Source of the DNA: Desulfobulbaceae bacterium
Lineage (GTDB): Bacteria; Desulfobacterota; Desulfobulbia; Desulfobulbales; Desulfobulbaceae
Length of the DNA stretch: 64,000 nucleotides
Assembly: GCA_011389815.1 (NCBI GenBank)
Contig: JAABTP010000002.1
Location: 1 to 64,000 of the forward strand
Reading direction: 5' to 3'
The position numbers were made by a program, and so were the translations under genes. Position 1 is the stretch's first letter. Each line of letters starts with the position of its first letter. The notes under the pieces were generated by a model. The model did not search any database and was not told where the DNA came from. It saw only the letters and a list, made by a program, of their open reading frames with translations. Below, piece after piece: positions 1 through 8,045 of this stretch.

Positions 1-582
1 CGGAATAACTTCTTTCTGTGAAGGGTGGACAATAGCTGCACCTACAGCCTGCATGTAGTAGGTAACTTTGCCTGTTTTTTTATTAACCTTCTTCATACAC
101 GCCTCGGAATGAAGCTTATCGGAAGAAAAATACCCGGTACCGTCCAAATTGAGCAGGTAGGCCCCTTGCATGAAAACCATTTGTTCAAGAACCTTACCAC
201 GTTGAAGAGTTCTGAAAGCATCTTTAAATAACGATCTGAGGGCATCGGGAACAAAATCGTCCAGAATGGCACGGATAGAGGTGTCGCAAGGGATACTCTT
301 CATGCCGTAAATACTCATCAAGTTATGCGGAGATTGAAGCCTGCGCTCATCAAAGGATAACAATGAAGGATCCTTGAGAGAAAACATCGCAAATCCGGCC
401 ATGAGAGTGTCTTGCAAGGTGTGTTGTACCTTGCCGGGCCTATGATCTTTAATTTTCCCAAACCCTTCATATACTGTTGAAAACAGAGCATCGGCATTCA
501 GTTGCTTGCGCAGTTTAATTCTTTTTTTACGGTTAACTTCTTTCTCTTTGGCTCTAGCCATAGACTTGATCAGGTTTGCCAT
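1..582 (-). CDS. DDE transposase, N-terminal part (cut by window edge)
   Basis: An open frame runs from an ATG at 582 off the left edge, giving 194 codons with no stop. The N-terminus is very basic, as expected of a DNA-binding region. The middle part contains NLDGTGYFSS, which resembles the first catalytic Asp region of DDE transposases of the IS4/ISNCY type. A good AGGAG-like ribosome site (GAGGAG) lies just before the ATG. The catalytic Glu and C-terminus lie outside the window, so family and integrity cannot be decided. It follows the nucleotidyltransferase gene on the same strand. Confidence 0.75.
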   Translation of the reverse strand, partial: MANLIKSMARAKEKEVNRKKRIKLRKQLNADALFSTVYEGFGKIKDHRPGKVQHTLQDTLMAGFAMFSLKDPSLLSFDERRLQSPHNLMSIYGMKSIPCDTSIRAILDDFVPDALRSLFKDAFRTLQRGKVLEQMVFMQGAYLLNLDGTGYFSSDKLHSEACMKKVNKKTGKVTYYMQAVGAAIVHPSQKEVIP

Positions 583-611
583 AATCTCCTCTTTGCATTT
601 TTTTTGCAGAG

Positions 612-641
612 AGTATTGACCCAAAACGTTTGATATGTCAA
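612..641 (-). promoter_or_regulatory. Candidate promoter of the transposase
   Basis: On the minus strand TTGACA (641-636) and AATACT (617-612) are 18 bases apart, 30 bases upstream of the transposase start. The -35 box overlaps a GTTTGA/TCAAAC inverted repeat. The -10 box is only a 4/6 match, so this is tentative. Confidence 0.3.
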
Positions 642-685
642 ACACGAATAAAAAATGTTTACGAAAATATTTTTGTTCAACTATG

Positions 686-952
686 CTATTTCAGCATTTG
701 AGAGGGGTTCGGGAATTGCTGATTGCGGATCAAATCGACGGGTTTCTTAAAGAGTTCTTCGAGTTCCTCCTTGATATGAACCAGTGTATAGAGGTCTGGA
801 TAGGTTGTTTCGATAATTACGTCGATGTCGCTTTTGTCCGTTGCTTTTCCGGTGGAGTAAGATCCGAATATTCCTATGTTGTTGATGCCGTATTTTTTTG
901 AGTTTTCTTTTTTGTAGTTCGCTAGGATTTCAAGTATTTTTAAATGGTTCAT
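686..952 (-). CDS. MNT-type minimal nucleotidyltransferase
   Basis: This 88-residue protein has the polymerase-beta-like nucleotidyltransferase signature GSYSTGKATDKSDIDVI, with the G-S pair and both metal-binding Asp residues. In related MNT-HEPN modules the enzyme acts as antitoxin by adding nucleotides or AMP to a HEPN RNase toxin. The ending NPSQMLK is about ten residues shorter than usual for the family, whose members end with a conserved basic/Tyr tail. No HEPN gene is next to it: downstream lies a transposase gene and upstream an ATPase-nuclease gene. It may be an orphan whose partner was lost to the insertion. That loss is inference. Confidence 0.8.
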   Translation of the reverse strand: MNHLKILEILANYKKENSKKYGINNIGIFGSYSTGKATDKSDIDVIIETTYPDLYTLVHIKEELEELFKKPVDLIRNQQFPNPSQMLK

Positions 953-1000
953 TATACATGTTTGTAAGCTCCAATGTTTGAGTGTAGCAAGATGGTTTTT

Positions 1001-3097
1001 TTATTTGGGGGAATTTTGCTTGTTATGCTTTATAGCAAGATATGATCTGAGATAAGTATCTAGTCGTTTTTCTAGTTGTTTTTCGGCATAATCAAAGCGC
1101 TGTTTTGTCCTGAGCTTACTGATGCATCGAGATAAGAGCGGAGCTGGTAAGTTGAAAATTAGTGTATCATGATTATGCCAAAATTCTTGAACCCACCCTC
1201 GTTCAGTAGTTGATAACCCTTCGTTTTGAGATCGATTTATGATAATAATAAATTGTCCATAGTGTTTTCCTGAGTAACTTAATGCTTGGCGAAAATTTTC
1301 TATTTTAAGATCCGAAAAATTTTTAATTTCAAAAACCACTTGTCTTGAATTATAGTCTTCTCTAATTCTTCTCCAAAAGCCTTCGGTAGCGCAATTTGTT
1401 GCAATTATATCTCGTCGCTGAACTGCATCACCATTTGCTTTTAATTCAGGGTTTGATAACTTGCCAGGAAATAAAATTTGTATGGCTTGTAATGACCATT
1501 TTTCAAAGGAATGTGAATCTTTATGGCCTTGGCTCATTTGAGGAAGTTTGGATATAATTTGACCTATTCTTTTCGTTCGTAAATCAGATAATTCATCTGT
1601 ATCTGAAGGTTGGTTTTCATCATATACCTGAATTAAAATATTTTCTTCTACCAGTTCAGACTGAATATCTAAAGCTTTCCAGTAACATGGATGTACACAA
1701 CATCTTTGATCAGTTTTGATGGCATCTACTTCGGCGGGGGAACCATCATGACAGAATTGCAACGTCCCGGTAGATGTTTTTTCTAATCCCAGAAATCCAA
1801 CACTATATAAAGCGAAAAAGGCTTCACCGCCAGTTCCTAATAGGGCAAAATCACTTGCTTCTTTGACTTGGTAATCGTTACTCAGGATTTCAAGCTCTAA
1901 ACAATCAATTACCTCTGAATATGTTTGAAAAGCTGGCTTACCTTTAAAGACATTCACCAAAAGACTCAAGCCTGGAAAAACAACTCGGTATTCTTTGAGA
2001 AGATCATTTAAACGGTCTTTTGAAATTTGTTTTGATGACAACTCTACGTCGTCTTTGATGATTCCATATCGTCCGCTTCTTGCAACGTATGTAAATGTGG
2101 TGTTTAGAAGAACAATAATATCTCTTGGCCTATACAAAGTGTAACTCAAGCAACTTTTAAAACCATCTCTATTTTTTAAATCAGTGTGCGCAAATCGATT
2201 CCAAATTTTTATATCATTCTCAATATTTTCTAATTTTAAAGAAACTCTTAGTCTATTTGCAATAAGATGAAGAAGCGACTGGTCATCCCATGCTAATCTA
2301 ATAGTATTTCCTTCAATATGTCTTGAAAAATCATTGTCAAAATAGTTTAATGATCTAAAAATATTGTCTCTTACGAAAAGTAATGTTTGTATTTCAGATT
2401 TTTTGTCAAGAAAGTCTGCCGAGCATGAGGCTAAACCACCTAATACTGCTGTAGCTAGTTCATTTGGGTTCCACCCTTCATCCAACCCATCAAACATGAA
2501 ATATACAGATTTGTTTATTGTTAATAATGAATTATTTATTGACTTTTGTAATTTTTCAATTTTATAGTGAGATGCTATTTCACCTGGTAGATCGATTGGA
2601 TCACCGCAGTTTTTGTGACATCCTTTTATAATTTTATTCGTTTTTTCAAATATACTTAGGTCAGAAAAATCTTGATGTTTTAAACTGTATTCGATAAGAA
2701 AATCGTAATTGTCAGATGAATTAAATTTATAATGATCCTTGATGTTATCTAGCAAGTCGATCAATATTGCAACTCGCCATGCTACTCGTGTTATTGCCCT
2801 GATTTCTTGATATTTTGTCGTAATTTTTTTTAAACACGATTGTAAAGAGAGCTGTTCATATTCTTGTGGAATGTTGCAATAAACATATCCTAATTTGTTT
2901 TTATTCAAGTATTCAGTAACTTTTAAATAGAGTGCGGATTTTCCAGTTCCTCTCCTTCCGACCACAAAATTAAAATCACGAGTATTGACTAATGCTTCAA
3001 AATCATGCGTTTTAATAAAAGCTTTTTCGAGCATTTTACTGTCAATTTCAGCTCTTATTCCGCCAAGTAAATTGCACGATAATTGGTTTTGTGGCAT
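1001..3097 (-). CDS. P-loop ATPase (Sll1717-like) with C-terminal PD-(D/E)XK-like nuclease domain
   Basis: The frame can be opened from a GTG at 3178, but the ATG at 3097 has GAGG at a suitable distance and gives a 698-residue protein. Numbering from the GTG, a Walker A motif GRRGTGKS lies near residue 74 and a Walker B-like MFDGLDEG near 230. The C-terminal part has RRDIIA (Asp near 589) and VVFEIKNF (E-x-K near 614), spaced like a PD-(D/E)XK nuclease core. The layout matches the P-loop ATPases called Sll1717-like, whose role is not established. STAND-like ATPase plus nuclease fusions are common in anti-phage systems, so defence is a reasonable inference. It is AT-rich compared with the nqr and apr genes, which suggests transfer. 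A nucleotidyltransferase gene starts 48 bases downstream on the same strand. Confidence 0.75.
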   Translation of the reverse strand: MPQNQLSCNLLGGIRAEIDSKMLEKAFIKTHDFEALVNTRDFNFVVGRRGTGKSALYLKVTEYLNKNKLGYVYCNIPQEYEQLSLQSCLKKITTKYQEIRAITRVAWRVAILIDLLDNIKDHYKFNSSDNYDFLIEYSLKHQDFSDLSIFEKTNKIIKGCHKNCGDPIDLPGEIASHYKIEKLQKSINNSLLTINKSVYFMFDGLDEGWNPNELATAVLGGLASCSADFLDKKSEIQTLLFVRDNIFRSLNYFDNDFSRHIEGNTIRLAWDDQSLLHLIANRLRVSLKLENIENDIKIWNRFAHTDLKNRDGFKSCLSYTLYRPRDIIVLLNTTFTYVARSGRYGIIKDDVELSSKQISKDRLNDLLKEYRVVFPGLSLLVNVFKGKPAFQTYSEVIDCLELEILSNDYQVKEASDFALLGTGGEAFFALYSVGFLGLEKTSTGTLQFCHDGSPAEVDAIKTDQRCCVHPCYWKALDIQSELVEENILIQVYDENQPSDTDELSDLRTKRIGQIISKLPQMSQGHKDSHSFEKWSLQAIQILFPGKLSNPELKANGDAVQRRDIIATNCATEGFWRRIREDYNSRQVVFEIKNFSDLKIENFRQALSYSGKHYGQFIIIINRSQNEGLSTTERGWVQEFWHNHDTLIFNLPAPLLSRCISKLRTKQRFDYAEKQLEKRLDTYLRSYLAIKHNKQNSPK

Positions 3098-3312
3098 ATT
3101 GCTAAACCTCGTTATGCTTTTATTGGCTGATATTTTTATTAATGAAATAAATTGTGTAAAGTTGTCACTTCTCCTCACACCACCACATTACTCCCTCAAA
3201 CCAAAACAGCAAAGCGAAAAATATTAACTTCCGTTTACAACCGCTCAATACTACAGCGGAAGAAGCAGGGCCGGGCAGGTTCCGTCTGCTGAGGTAAAAG
3301 CTGGATCTTCTT

Positions 3313-3357
3313 GTCCCGGAGGGACATCCGATAATAGCCCCGTGATTTATCGCGGGG
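3313..3357. repeat. Paired palindromic hairpins in the 3098-3559 gap
   Basis: The gap upstream of the ATPase holds no convincing gene. It has two hairpins close together: GTCCC-gga-GGGAC (3313-3325) and CCCCG-t-GAT/ATC-g-CGGGG (3338-3357). They resemble small dispersed palindromic repeats. Short ORFs over 3364-3668 on both strands come from the repeat sequence and are not annotated. Confidence 0.5.
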
Positions 3358-3432
3358 TGGAATTCACGCCATGATCTCGTCGCGTTGGCAGAACAATGTA
3401 GGGCGCAACCCTGCGTGTTCGCACCTGTTTAC

Positions 3433-3458
3433 GGGCAGACACATAGGTCTGCCCCTAC
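3433..3458 (-). repeat. REP-like hairpin with GTAG foot (second class)
   Basis: Read on the minus strand it begins GTAG and continues with the perfect stem GGGCAGAC / GTCTGCCC around a six-base loop. A degenerate relative beginning GTAGGGCGCAACC lies just upstream on the plus strand near 3398. The same GTAGGG opening is found in the palindromes at 9324-9351 and 9389-9414. Confidence 0.5.
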
Positions 3459-3559
3459 GGCGCATGATGCATTCATCATATTGTGACAATCTCAATTTTG
3501 TTCCTTTCGCAAAAACTGGAGATAACGACCAAAGTACCGCTGTTCTGTCGCCCTGTTGA

Positions 3560-3766
3560 TCAACTAACCTGCTTGTTTGACTTGTCTTTACAGGTCGATA
3601 TACCCAGCAACGCATACGGCGGGCACCAGCCGCTCAAACCGGTTGCGATTGGAATTATCCCCAGATAGGCCCATGGGGTTTTCAGCCCCCAGAATGCAAG
3701 GGAAATTATAATAGCACCGACAACGACTCTGACTATGCGCTCAATACCGCCAATATTCCTCTTCAT
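3560..3766 (-). CDS. DUF2892 (YgaP-like) inner-membrane protein
   Basis: This 68-residue protein begins MKRNIGGIERIVRVVVG and has two hydrophobic segments, followed by GWCPPYALLGISTCK. The N-G-x-x-E-R opening and the GWCP-x-Y-x-x-x-G-x-x-T-C ending are hallmarks of DUF2892, a small membrane domain also found fused to rhodanese in YgaP. Its biochemical role is unknown, but it often lies beside sulfur-transfer or redox-stress genes. It is downstream of the rubrerythrin-like gene on the same strand with a 73-base gap, so the two are probably co-transcribed. Confidence 0.85.
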   Translation of the reverse strand: MKRNIGGIERIVRVVVGAIIISLAFWGLKTPWAYLGIIPIATGLSGWCPPYALLGISTCKDKSNKQVS

Positions 3767-3839
3767 GATTTCGTCCCTCTAAGGTTAAATAATTTCAGCT
3801 TCTTTTTAAACCATTATAATCAGCAATAGTTTTCCTCCC

Positions 3840-4334
3840 TTAATATTCATCGAGATGATGCCATTCGGCGTTTTCAAGCCAATTCCCCGGCTCCGGCCGT
3901 GCAACGAATTCGGCGATATTTTTCATGATCCGAAAATGCTTTTCCTCTTCACTCGCAAGACGCAAAAGTATATGTCTCGTTTCTTCCTCACTAGCCTCGG
4001 AGGCCTTATCCGAATAAAACTTCCGGCTCTCCTCCTCAATGACCATCGCTTTCCGGTATGCTTCCAGGTCAGAAACATCAAAGAACAATTCGCCCTTTTC
4101 TTCTTTCATGCTGGTGAAAATATTTTTCACACCATCCAGGATTGTTGTTTCCGTGAGTAGTAAGTTTCCTGCTTTTTCTTGGAGTTTGGCAATCATCTTG
4201 AAATGCTTCGCTTCTTCGTTCGCCAGCATGGTCAGAATCTTCTTAATACCTTTCACTTTGCAATTGTCGGCTAGTTCACGGTAAAATTCCTCACCGTCTT
4301 TCTCCATCTGCATGGCATATTCATAAATATTCAT
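3840..4334 (-). CDS. Rubrerythrin-like ferritin-family di-iron protein
   Basis: The 164-residue protein contains two copies of the ferritin-like half-motif: EEFY...NEEAKH near the N-terminus and EESRKFY...SEEEKH in the second half. These supply the Glu and His ligands of a di-iron site. No C-terminal rubredoxin CxxC domain is present, so it is a short rubrerythrin-like or ferritin-family protein rather than a full rubrerythrin. In anaerobes such proteins reduce peroxide. The start is supported by AAGGAG just upstream. It lies between the desulfoferrodoxin remnant and the DUF2892 gene, forming an oxygen-defence cluster. Confidence 0.88.
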   Translation of the reverse strand: MNIYEYAMQMEKDGEEFYRELADNCKVKGIKKILTMLANEEAKHFKMIAKLQEKAGNLLLTETTILDGVKNIFTSMKEEKGELFFDVSDLEAYRKAMVIEEESRKFYSDKASEASEEETRHILLRLASEEEKHFRIMKNIAEFVARPEPGNWLENAEWHHLDEY

Positions 4335-4406
4335 ACTGCTCCTTTCAGGTATGGTGGTAGCGACAAAACTTTTAACAGCATTGCTTCCAGCAAAAAGTGT
4401 TTTCCT

Positions 4407-4493
4407 TCATCCACGCTGACGATCGCCTTCGTGCAGCATTTCCACAATATTCCCACAGGCTTCACATTTATAAACTTGCATTTTTTTTGTCAT
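4407..4493 (-). pseudogene. Truncated desulfoferrodoxin / desulforedoxin N-terminus (28 codons)
   Basis: On the minus strand an ATG at 4493, preceded by a perfect AGGAGG at ideal spacing, opens a frame of 28 codons reading MTKKMQVYKCEACGNIVEML and ending at a TGA. This matches the start of desulfoferrodoxin (superoxide reductase), including the first C-x2-C pair of its rubredoxin-like iron site. The second Cys-Cys pair and the catalytic domain are missing, and I do not find them in the other frames before the rubrerythrin-like gene. It is probably a decayed superoxide reductase gene whose translation start survives. Translation of a short leader peptide for the next gene is the alternative. 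Confidence 0.7.
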
Positions 4494-4859
4494 GATTGTC
4501 CTCCTGGACTTTTTTGGTGTTATGAATGGCCACCCTGCATGTCTGGATCATTCTGGTGACGACAAGAATGCGTTTGTATTCGTTCATCATCCCCTCTTGT
4601 TGAGGTAAAAAGCAAAAGGCATGCCGGGAAACGAAAATAAACAAAATTTCAGATTAACGCATTGTAAATACGTTTAAAAATTTTCAGCGAAAGAATAAAA
4701 AGCAGGACAACACAAGCTCTGTTGCCTCAACATGTGGTGGCCCCTCATAATATTGAGGGGACTTGAAGTAAACCAATCACTAGTACAGCAACCGCTAAGT
4801 TTTAATAATAACCTTGATAAAAAGGGTCAGAGAAAAATTAAATCCTGCTCCGTAGCAGG
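4494..4859. other. Gene-free stretch with one hairpin
   Basis: I see no supportable gene here. The only clear structure is CCCCTCA-taatat-TGAGGGG (4741-4760), which lacks a T-run on either side. A 100-codon plus-strand ORF over 4732-5034 runs antisense through the decayed nqrM copy and is an artefact. Confidence 0.5.
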
Positions 4860-5035
4860 TCAGCTATCACGATTAGAACTATCTCCTTTACTACAAGCCC
4901 CACAAACTACCCCCCCCACTCCGATGACACATCCCGGTCAACCCATGCGGAGATTTCTGCAATCGCCGCCGACTGAAATTAACACAATTAAGGCAGCAAC
5001 GAGAAGTACAATAAAACTGATCTCTAAGGAATAAT
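4860..5035 (-). pseudogene. Decayed second copy of nqrM
   Basis: Directly after the AAA-ATPase stop the minus strand reads a hydrophobic stretch EISFIVLLVAAL, then, with frame changes, SPHGLTGMCHRSGG and VVCGACSKG. This aligns with the intact nqrM-like gene at 6640-6810 along its length, including the three Cys residues. The start codon is gone. There is a two-base length difference after the membrane helix, and one extra G in a run of eight (4910-4917) breaks the frame before the last Cys pair. It is probably the nqrM of a second, mostly lost nqr operon or a tandem duplicate. Confidence 0.65.
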
Positions 5036-5048
5036 TGGGAGCTGCCCC

Positions 5049-6635
5049 CTAATTTTCTGATTTAATTTCTCTCTCACCACCCCGGTCCGCCGCTCCCGTC
5101 ACAAAATCCGTCAAATTCCGCACCCCCTTGTCAATACCAATCCCAACCATAATAACCTCCCGCCCGTCAGCCGCGAACGGAGCGCAATAGCGTTTTTCTT
5201 TGATTTGCCGCAGGGCCTCCTCAGCGGTTCCCATTTTGAACTCAATAACGTAAATATACTCCTCGTTTTTTATCACCGCATCAGTGGCACCGAAGCTGGA
5301 CTGCACCTCGCAGTCGATCCGAACCCCGAGCATCTTCAGGGTGATATAGATGATCGAATGATAGAATCCCTCGTACGCCTTTACTTTTTCCAGCTGTTTT
5401 GCAGTGATAGAGCTGAACAGGGCCTGCATGGCCTCAAAAAAACGGCGGATATCGTTTATCCGCAAGGCCTCGGTCAGCACCGCGACAATATGCCCCATCT
5501 CTTCGGCAGAGCTGTCAGCGTAGTTTTTCACCATAAAGTCAAGGAACGACTCCTTCACTTCCCGGTTGGGGAAATCCAGCACATAGGTGTTTTCCAGCCG
5601 GTCCCATTGCTTGACGGTCAGATAACCGGTCTGAAACAGAATGGCGGTGGTGTTGAGATTATCGATATCATAAGCGTTAAAGGCATTTTCTTTCACTGGT
5701 TTATTCAACGATTCATTGATCTTTACCCCTGATTCCTTGATATGTTGGATCAGAAAGGTCGGGGTGCCGGTTTCGAACCAGAAGTTTTTAAAGGCCCTTG
5801 AGGAGAGAAGACTCAGGGTCGAATAGGGATTATAAACAAAGGTTTTGCCGTCCCAGGAGTAGCCGTTATACCAAGTCTTGACCTGCTCCATGATCCTGTC
5901 GTCCGTGGTGCCGAAGCAGTCAGCCAGATCCTCAAGATAGGGGTGATAATTGTCCCGAATTTCCTGCTCAGTATAGCCGAGCAAGCCTGCACCGCTTTCT
6001 GAAATACTCAGGTCTCTGAGGTGGTTGAGATCGCTGAAAATCGAGACCCGGCTGAACTTGGAAACACCGGTGAGCAGAAAAAAACGGATATGTTCATCCA
6101 GCCCCTTTACCCCGGCGTATAAGGTTTTGAGAATTTCCCGATTTTCTTCGGCCTGCGGTATGTTTGACGCCTCAAGATAATCAATAATGGGCTTGTCATA
6201 CTCGTCAATCAGGATAACCGTGCCTGATTTTCCCCCCAATGTCGTGATCAGTTCCAGGAATTTCCCTGCATAGGTTTCCGCCTCCAAGCTGACCTTGTGC
6301 TGCTCCGCCGTTCGGAGCAGGTATTGATCCAAGGCCTTTTTCAGGCCCAGTTCCCGGTATTCGACCTGGGTAAAATCTATTTTTATGACCGGATTTTTTT
6401 GCTGCCAATGCCACCTCTCCTCAATCCAACAGCCCTGAAAGACCCTGCGGTTGCCTTCAAACAGCTCTTTAAGCGTATTGATCAGCAGCGATTTGCCGAA
6501 CCGCCGGGGACGGGAAAGAAAATAGTATTTTCCCTCATCTATTAACCTGTGAATATGCTCAGTCTTATCCACATAGATGAAGTTATTATCTATGAATTCT
6601 GATAATGCCTGTATTCCCAAGCCTAATTTTTTCAT
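5049..6635 (-). CDS. AAA-ATPase-like protein with C-terminal PD-(D/E)XK nuclease domain (DUF1703 family)
   Basis: The protein has 528 residues from the ATG at 6635, beginning MKKLGLGIQALSEFIDNN. The family opening FIYVDKTEHIHRLIDEG is followed by a Walker A variant SRPRRFGKSLL and a Walker B VILIDEYDKPI. The C-terminus carries YIYVIEFKMG, the E-x-K of the PDDEXK_9 fold. Such proteins occur in many copies in some bacterial genomes; their function is unknown and they may be mobile nucleases. The start is 5 bases after the nqrM stop, and the gene separates nqrM from its decayed copy. It therefore looks like an insertion at the end of the nqr operon. The frame continues upstream to 6683, but that part overlaps nqrM. 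Confidence 0.85.
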   Translation of the reverse strand: MKKLGLGIQALSEFIDNNFIYVDKTEHIHRLIDEGKYYFLSRPRRFGKSLLINTLKELFEGNRRVFQGCWIEERWHWQQKNPVIKIDFTQVEYRELGLKKALDQYLLRTAEQHKVSLEAETYAGKFLELITTLGGKSGTVILIDEYDKPIIDYLEASNIPQAEENREILKTLYAGVKGLDEHIRFFLLTGVSKFSRVSIFSDLNHLRDLSISESGAGLLGYTEQEIRDNYHPYLEDLADCFGTTDDRIMEQVKTWYNGYSWDGKTFVYNPYSTLSLLSSRAFKNFWFETGTPTFLIQHIKESGVKINESLNKPVKENAFNAYDIDNLNTTAILFQTGYLTVKQWDRLENTYVLDFPNREVKESFLDFMVKNYADSSAEEMGHIVAVLTEALRINDIRRFFEAMQALFSSITAKQLEKVKAYEGFYHSIIYITLKMLGVRIDCEVQSSFGATDAVIKNEEYIYVIEFKMGTAEEALRQIKEKRYCAPFAADGREVIMVGIGIDKGVRNLTDFVTGAADRGGEREIKSEN

Positions 6636-6639
6636 ACGG

Positions 6640-6810
6640 TTAATGCTCTCTCTCACTACACTTCCCACAAACCGCCCCACCACTCTTATGACACATTCCG
6701 GTCAACCCATGCGGCGATTTCCGCTGCCGTCGTTTACTGAAATTAATCAGCAAAGCAGCAACTAAGATAACGACAAAACTAATCCCAACGGTAAGCAAGA
6801 GAATTTTCAT
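6640..6810 (-). CDS. nqrM: NqrM-like small membrane Cys protein, Na+-NQR maturation factor
   Basis: A 56-codon gene starts at an ATG sharing a base with the nqrF stop (TGATG). It encodes one membrane helix (MKILLLTVGISFVVILVAAL), a basic patch, and a Cys-rich tail, MCHKSGGAVCGKCSE, with Cys near 40, 48 and 51. NqrM (DUF539) is a small membrane protein with conserved cysteines, encoded next to nqrF and needed to place the iron centre between NqrD and NqrE. Position, translational coupling, topology and Cys spacing all fit. The protein is a little shorter than typical NqrM, so a different Cys-rich membrane peptide is possible. It overlaps no other real gene. Confidence 0.65.
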   Translation of the reverse strand: MKILLLTVGISFVVILVAALLINFSKRRQRKSPHGLTGMCHKSGGAVCGKCSEREH

Positions 6811-8033
6811 CAGCCCCCGAACTCATCCTTATAGATGTTATCTTCTTCCACTCCCAGATCAATCAGCATCTTGACCAGGGAACGGGTCATCATCGGCGGA
6901 CCGCAGGTGTAGTACTGGATATCCTCGGGTGCCTCGTGATTCTTCAGATATTCTCGGTACAAGACATCATGGACATGGCCCACCGGGCCGGTCCAGTTAT
7001 CCTCCTCCTTGGGCCGGGACAGGCAAAGGTGAAAGGTGAAATTGGGATATTTTTTAGAGAGCGAAGTAAAGTCGTCCAGATACGGCACTTCCAGCAAGGT
7101 ACGGCTGCCGTACCAGTAGGATATCTTGCGGCTGGAATGCCGACCCTTCATCAACTCCAGGATTTGGCTGCGCAGCGGGGCCATGCCTGCGCCAGCACCC
7201 ACATAGATCATCTCCTGTTGGCCTTCGTGGATGTAGAAATCCCCATAAGGGCCGGAGATGGTTACCTCATCGCCCGGTTTCAGGTTAAAGATATATGATG
7301 ATGCCTTGCCCGGAGGATGTGGTTCCTTGCAGCCACCAGGCGGACAGGCGATCTTGACATCCAGTTTGAGCAGGCCCTTTTCTCCAGGATAGTTAGCCAT
7401 GGAATAGGCTCGGGTGATGGGTGTGGTCACCTTGGACTTGTACTGAAAAAGGCGGAACTTTTTCCAGTCTGACAGGAATTTATTTTTAATATCAAAGCCT
7501 TTAAAGGAAAGAGCATGGGGGGGGATATCAATCTGAATATAGCCGCCGGGTCGGAAATTCATTTCCTCGCCCTCTGGCAGCTTGAGCACCAGCTCCTTGA
7601 TAAAGGTGGCGATATTTTCATTGGAAACCACTGTGCATTGCCATTTTCGGGTATCCAGCATCTCCGGCGGTACTTCGATTTCCATGTCTCGTTTCACCTG
7701 GACCTGACAGGCCAGTCGCATGCCCTGTCGTGCTTCCCGTCGGGTGATATACCCTCGCTCAGTGGGCAGTATACTGCCCCCGCCTTTTTTGACCCTGACC
7801 TGGCATTGGCCGCAGCTGCCTCCGCCGCCACAGGCCGAGGAGAGAAAGATCTCTTCATTGGTCAGGGTGGTGAGCAAGCGACTCCCCGGTTTGACCTGGA
7901 GTTCTTTTTTGTCATTAACCATGATGGTGACTTCCCCGCCGGGCTGAAGTTTCTTTTTTGCCAGCACAATCAGGCAGACCAGAAGGAACTGGAGAGCGAG
8001 AAAGGTAAGAACAGCGGCAATAATTTCCTGCAT
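6810..8033 (-). CDS. nqrF: Na+-translocating NADH:quinone reductase subunit F (copy 1)
   Basis: NqrF takes electrons from NADH through FAD and a [2Fe-2S] cluster into the Nqr complex. The 407-residue protein has an N-terminal membrane helix (about 4-25), a plant-type ferredoxin domain with Cys68, Cys74, Cys77 and Cys109, the FAD-binding RAYSMANYP, a pyridine-nucleotide motif [13 protein letters not shown] and the late YTCGPPMM. It ends in FGG like other NqrF proteins. It follows nqrE with a 12-base gap and its stop overlaps the nqrM-like start. A diverged second copy lies at 11548-12771. Confidence 0.97.
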   Translation of the reverse strand: MQEIIAAVLTFLALQFLLVCLIVLAKKKLQPGGEVTIMVNDKKELQVKPGSRLLTTLTNEEIFLSSACGGGGSCGQCQVRVKKGGGSILPTERGYITRREARQGMRLACQVQVKRDMEIEVPPEMLDTRKWQCTVVSNENIATFIKELVLKLPEGEEMNFRPGGYIQIDIPPHALSFKGFDIKNKFLSDWKKFRLFQYKSKVTTPITRAYSMANYPGEKGLLKLDVKIACPPGGCKEPHPPGKASSYIFNLKPGDEVTISGPYGDFYIHEGQQEMIYVGAGAGMAPLRSQILELMKGRHSSRKISYWYGSRTLLEVPYLDDFTSLSKKYPNFTFHLCLSRPKEEDNWTGPVGHVHDVLYREYLKNHEAPEDIQYYTCGPPMMTRSLVKMLIDLGVEEDNIYKDEFGG

Positions 8034-8045
8034 GTCGCAATATCC

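Noticed and set aside
3364-3668. Several small ORFs on both strands
   Set aside because: They cover palindromic repeats and the antisense of the DUF2892 gene.
4732-5034. 100-codon plus-strand ORF
   Set aside because: It runs antisense through the decayed nqrM copy; composition is that of a shadow frame.
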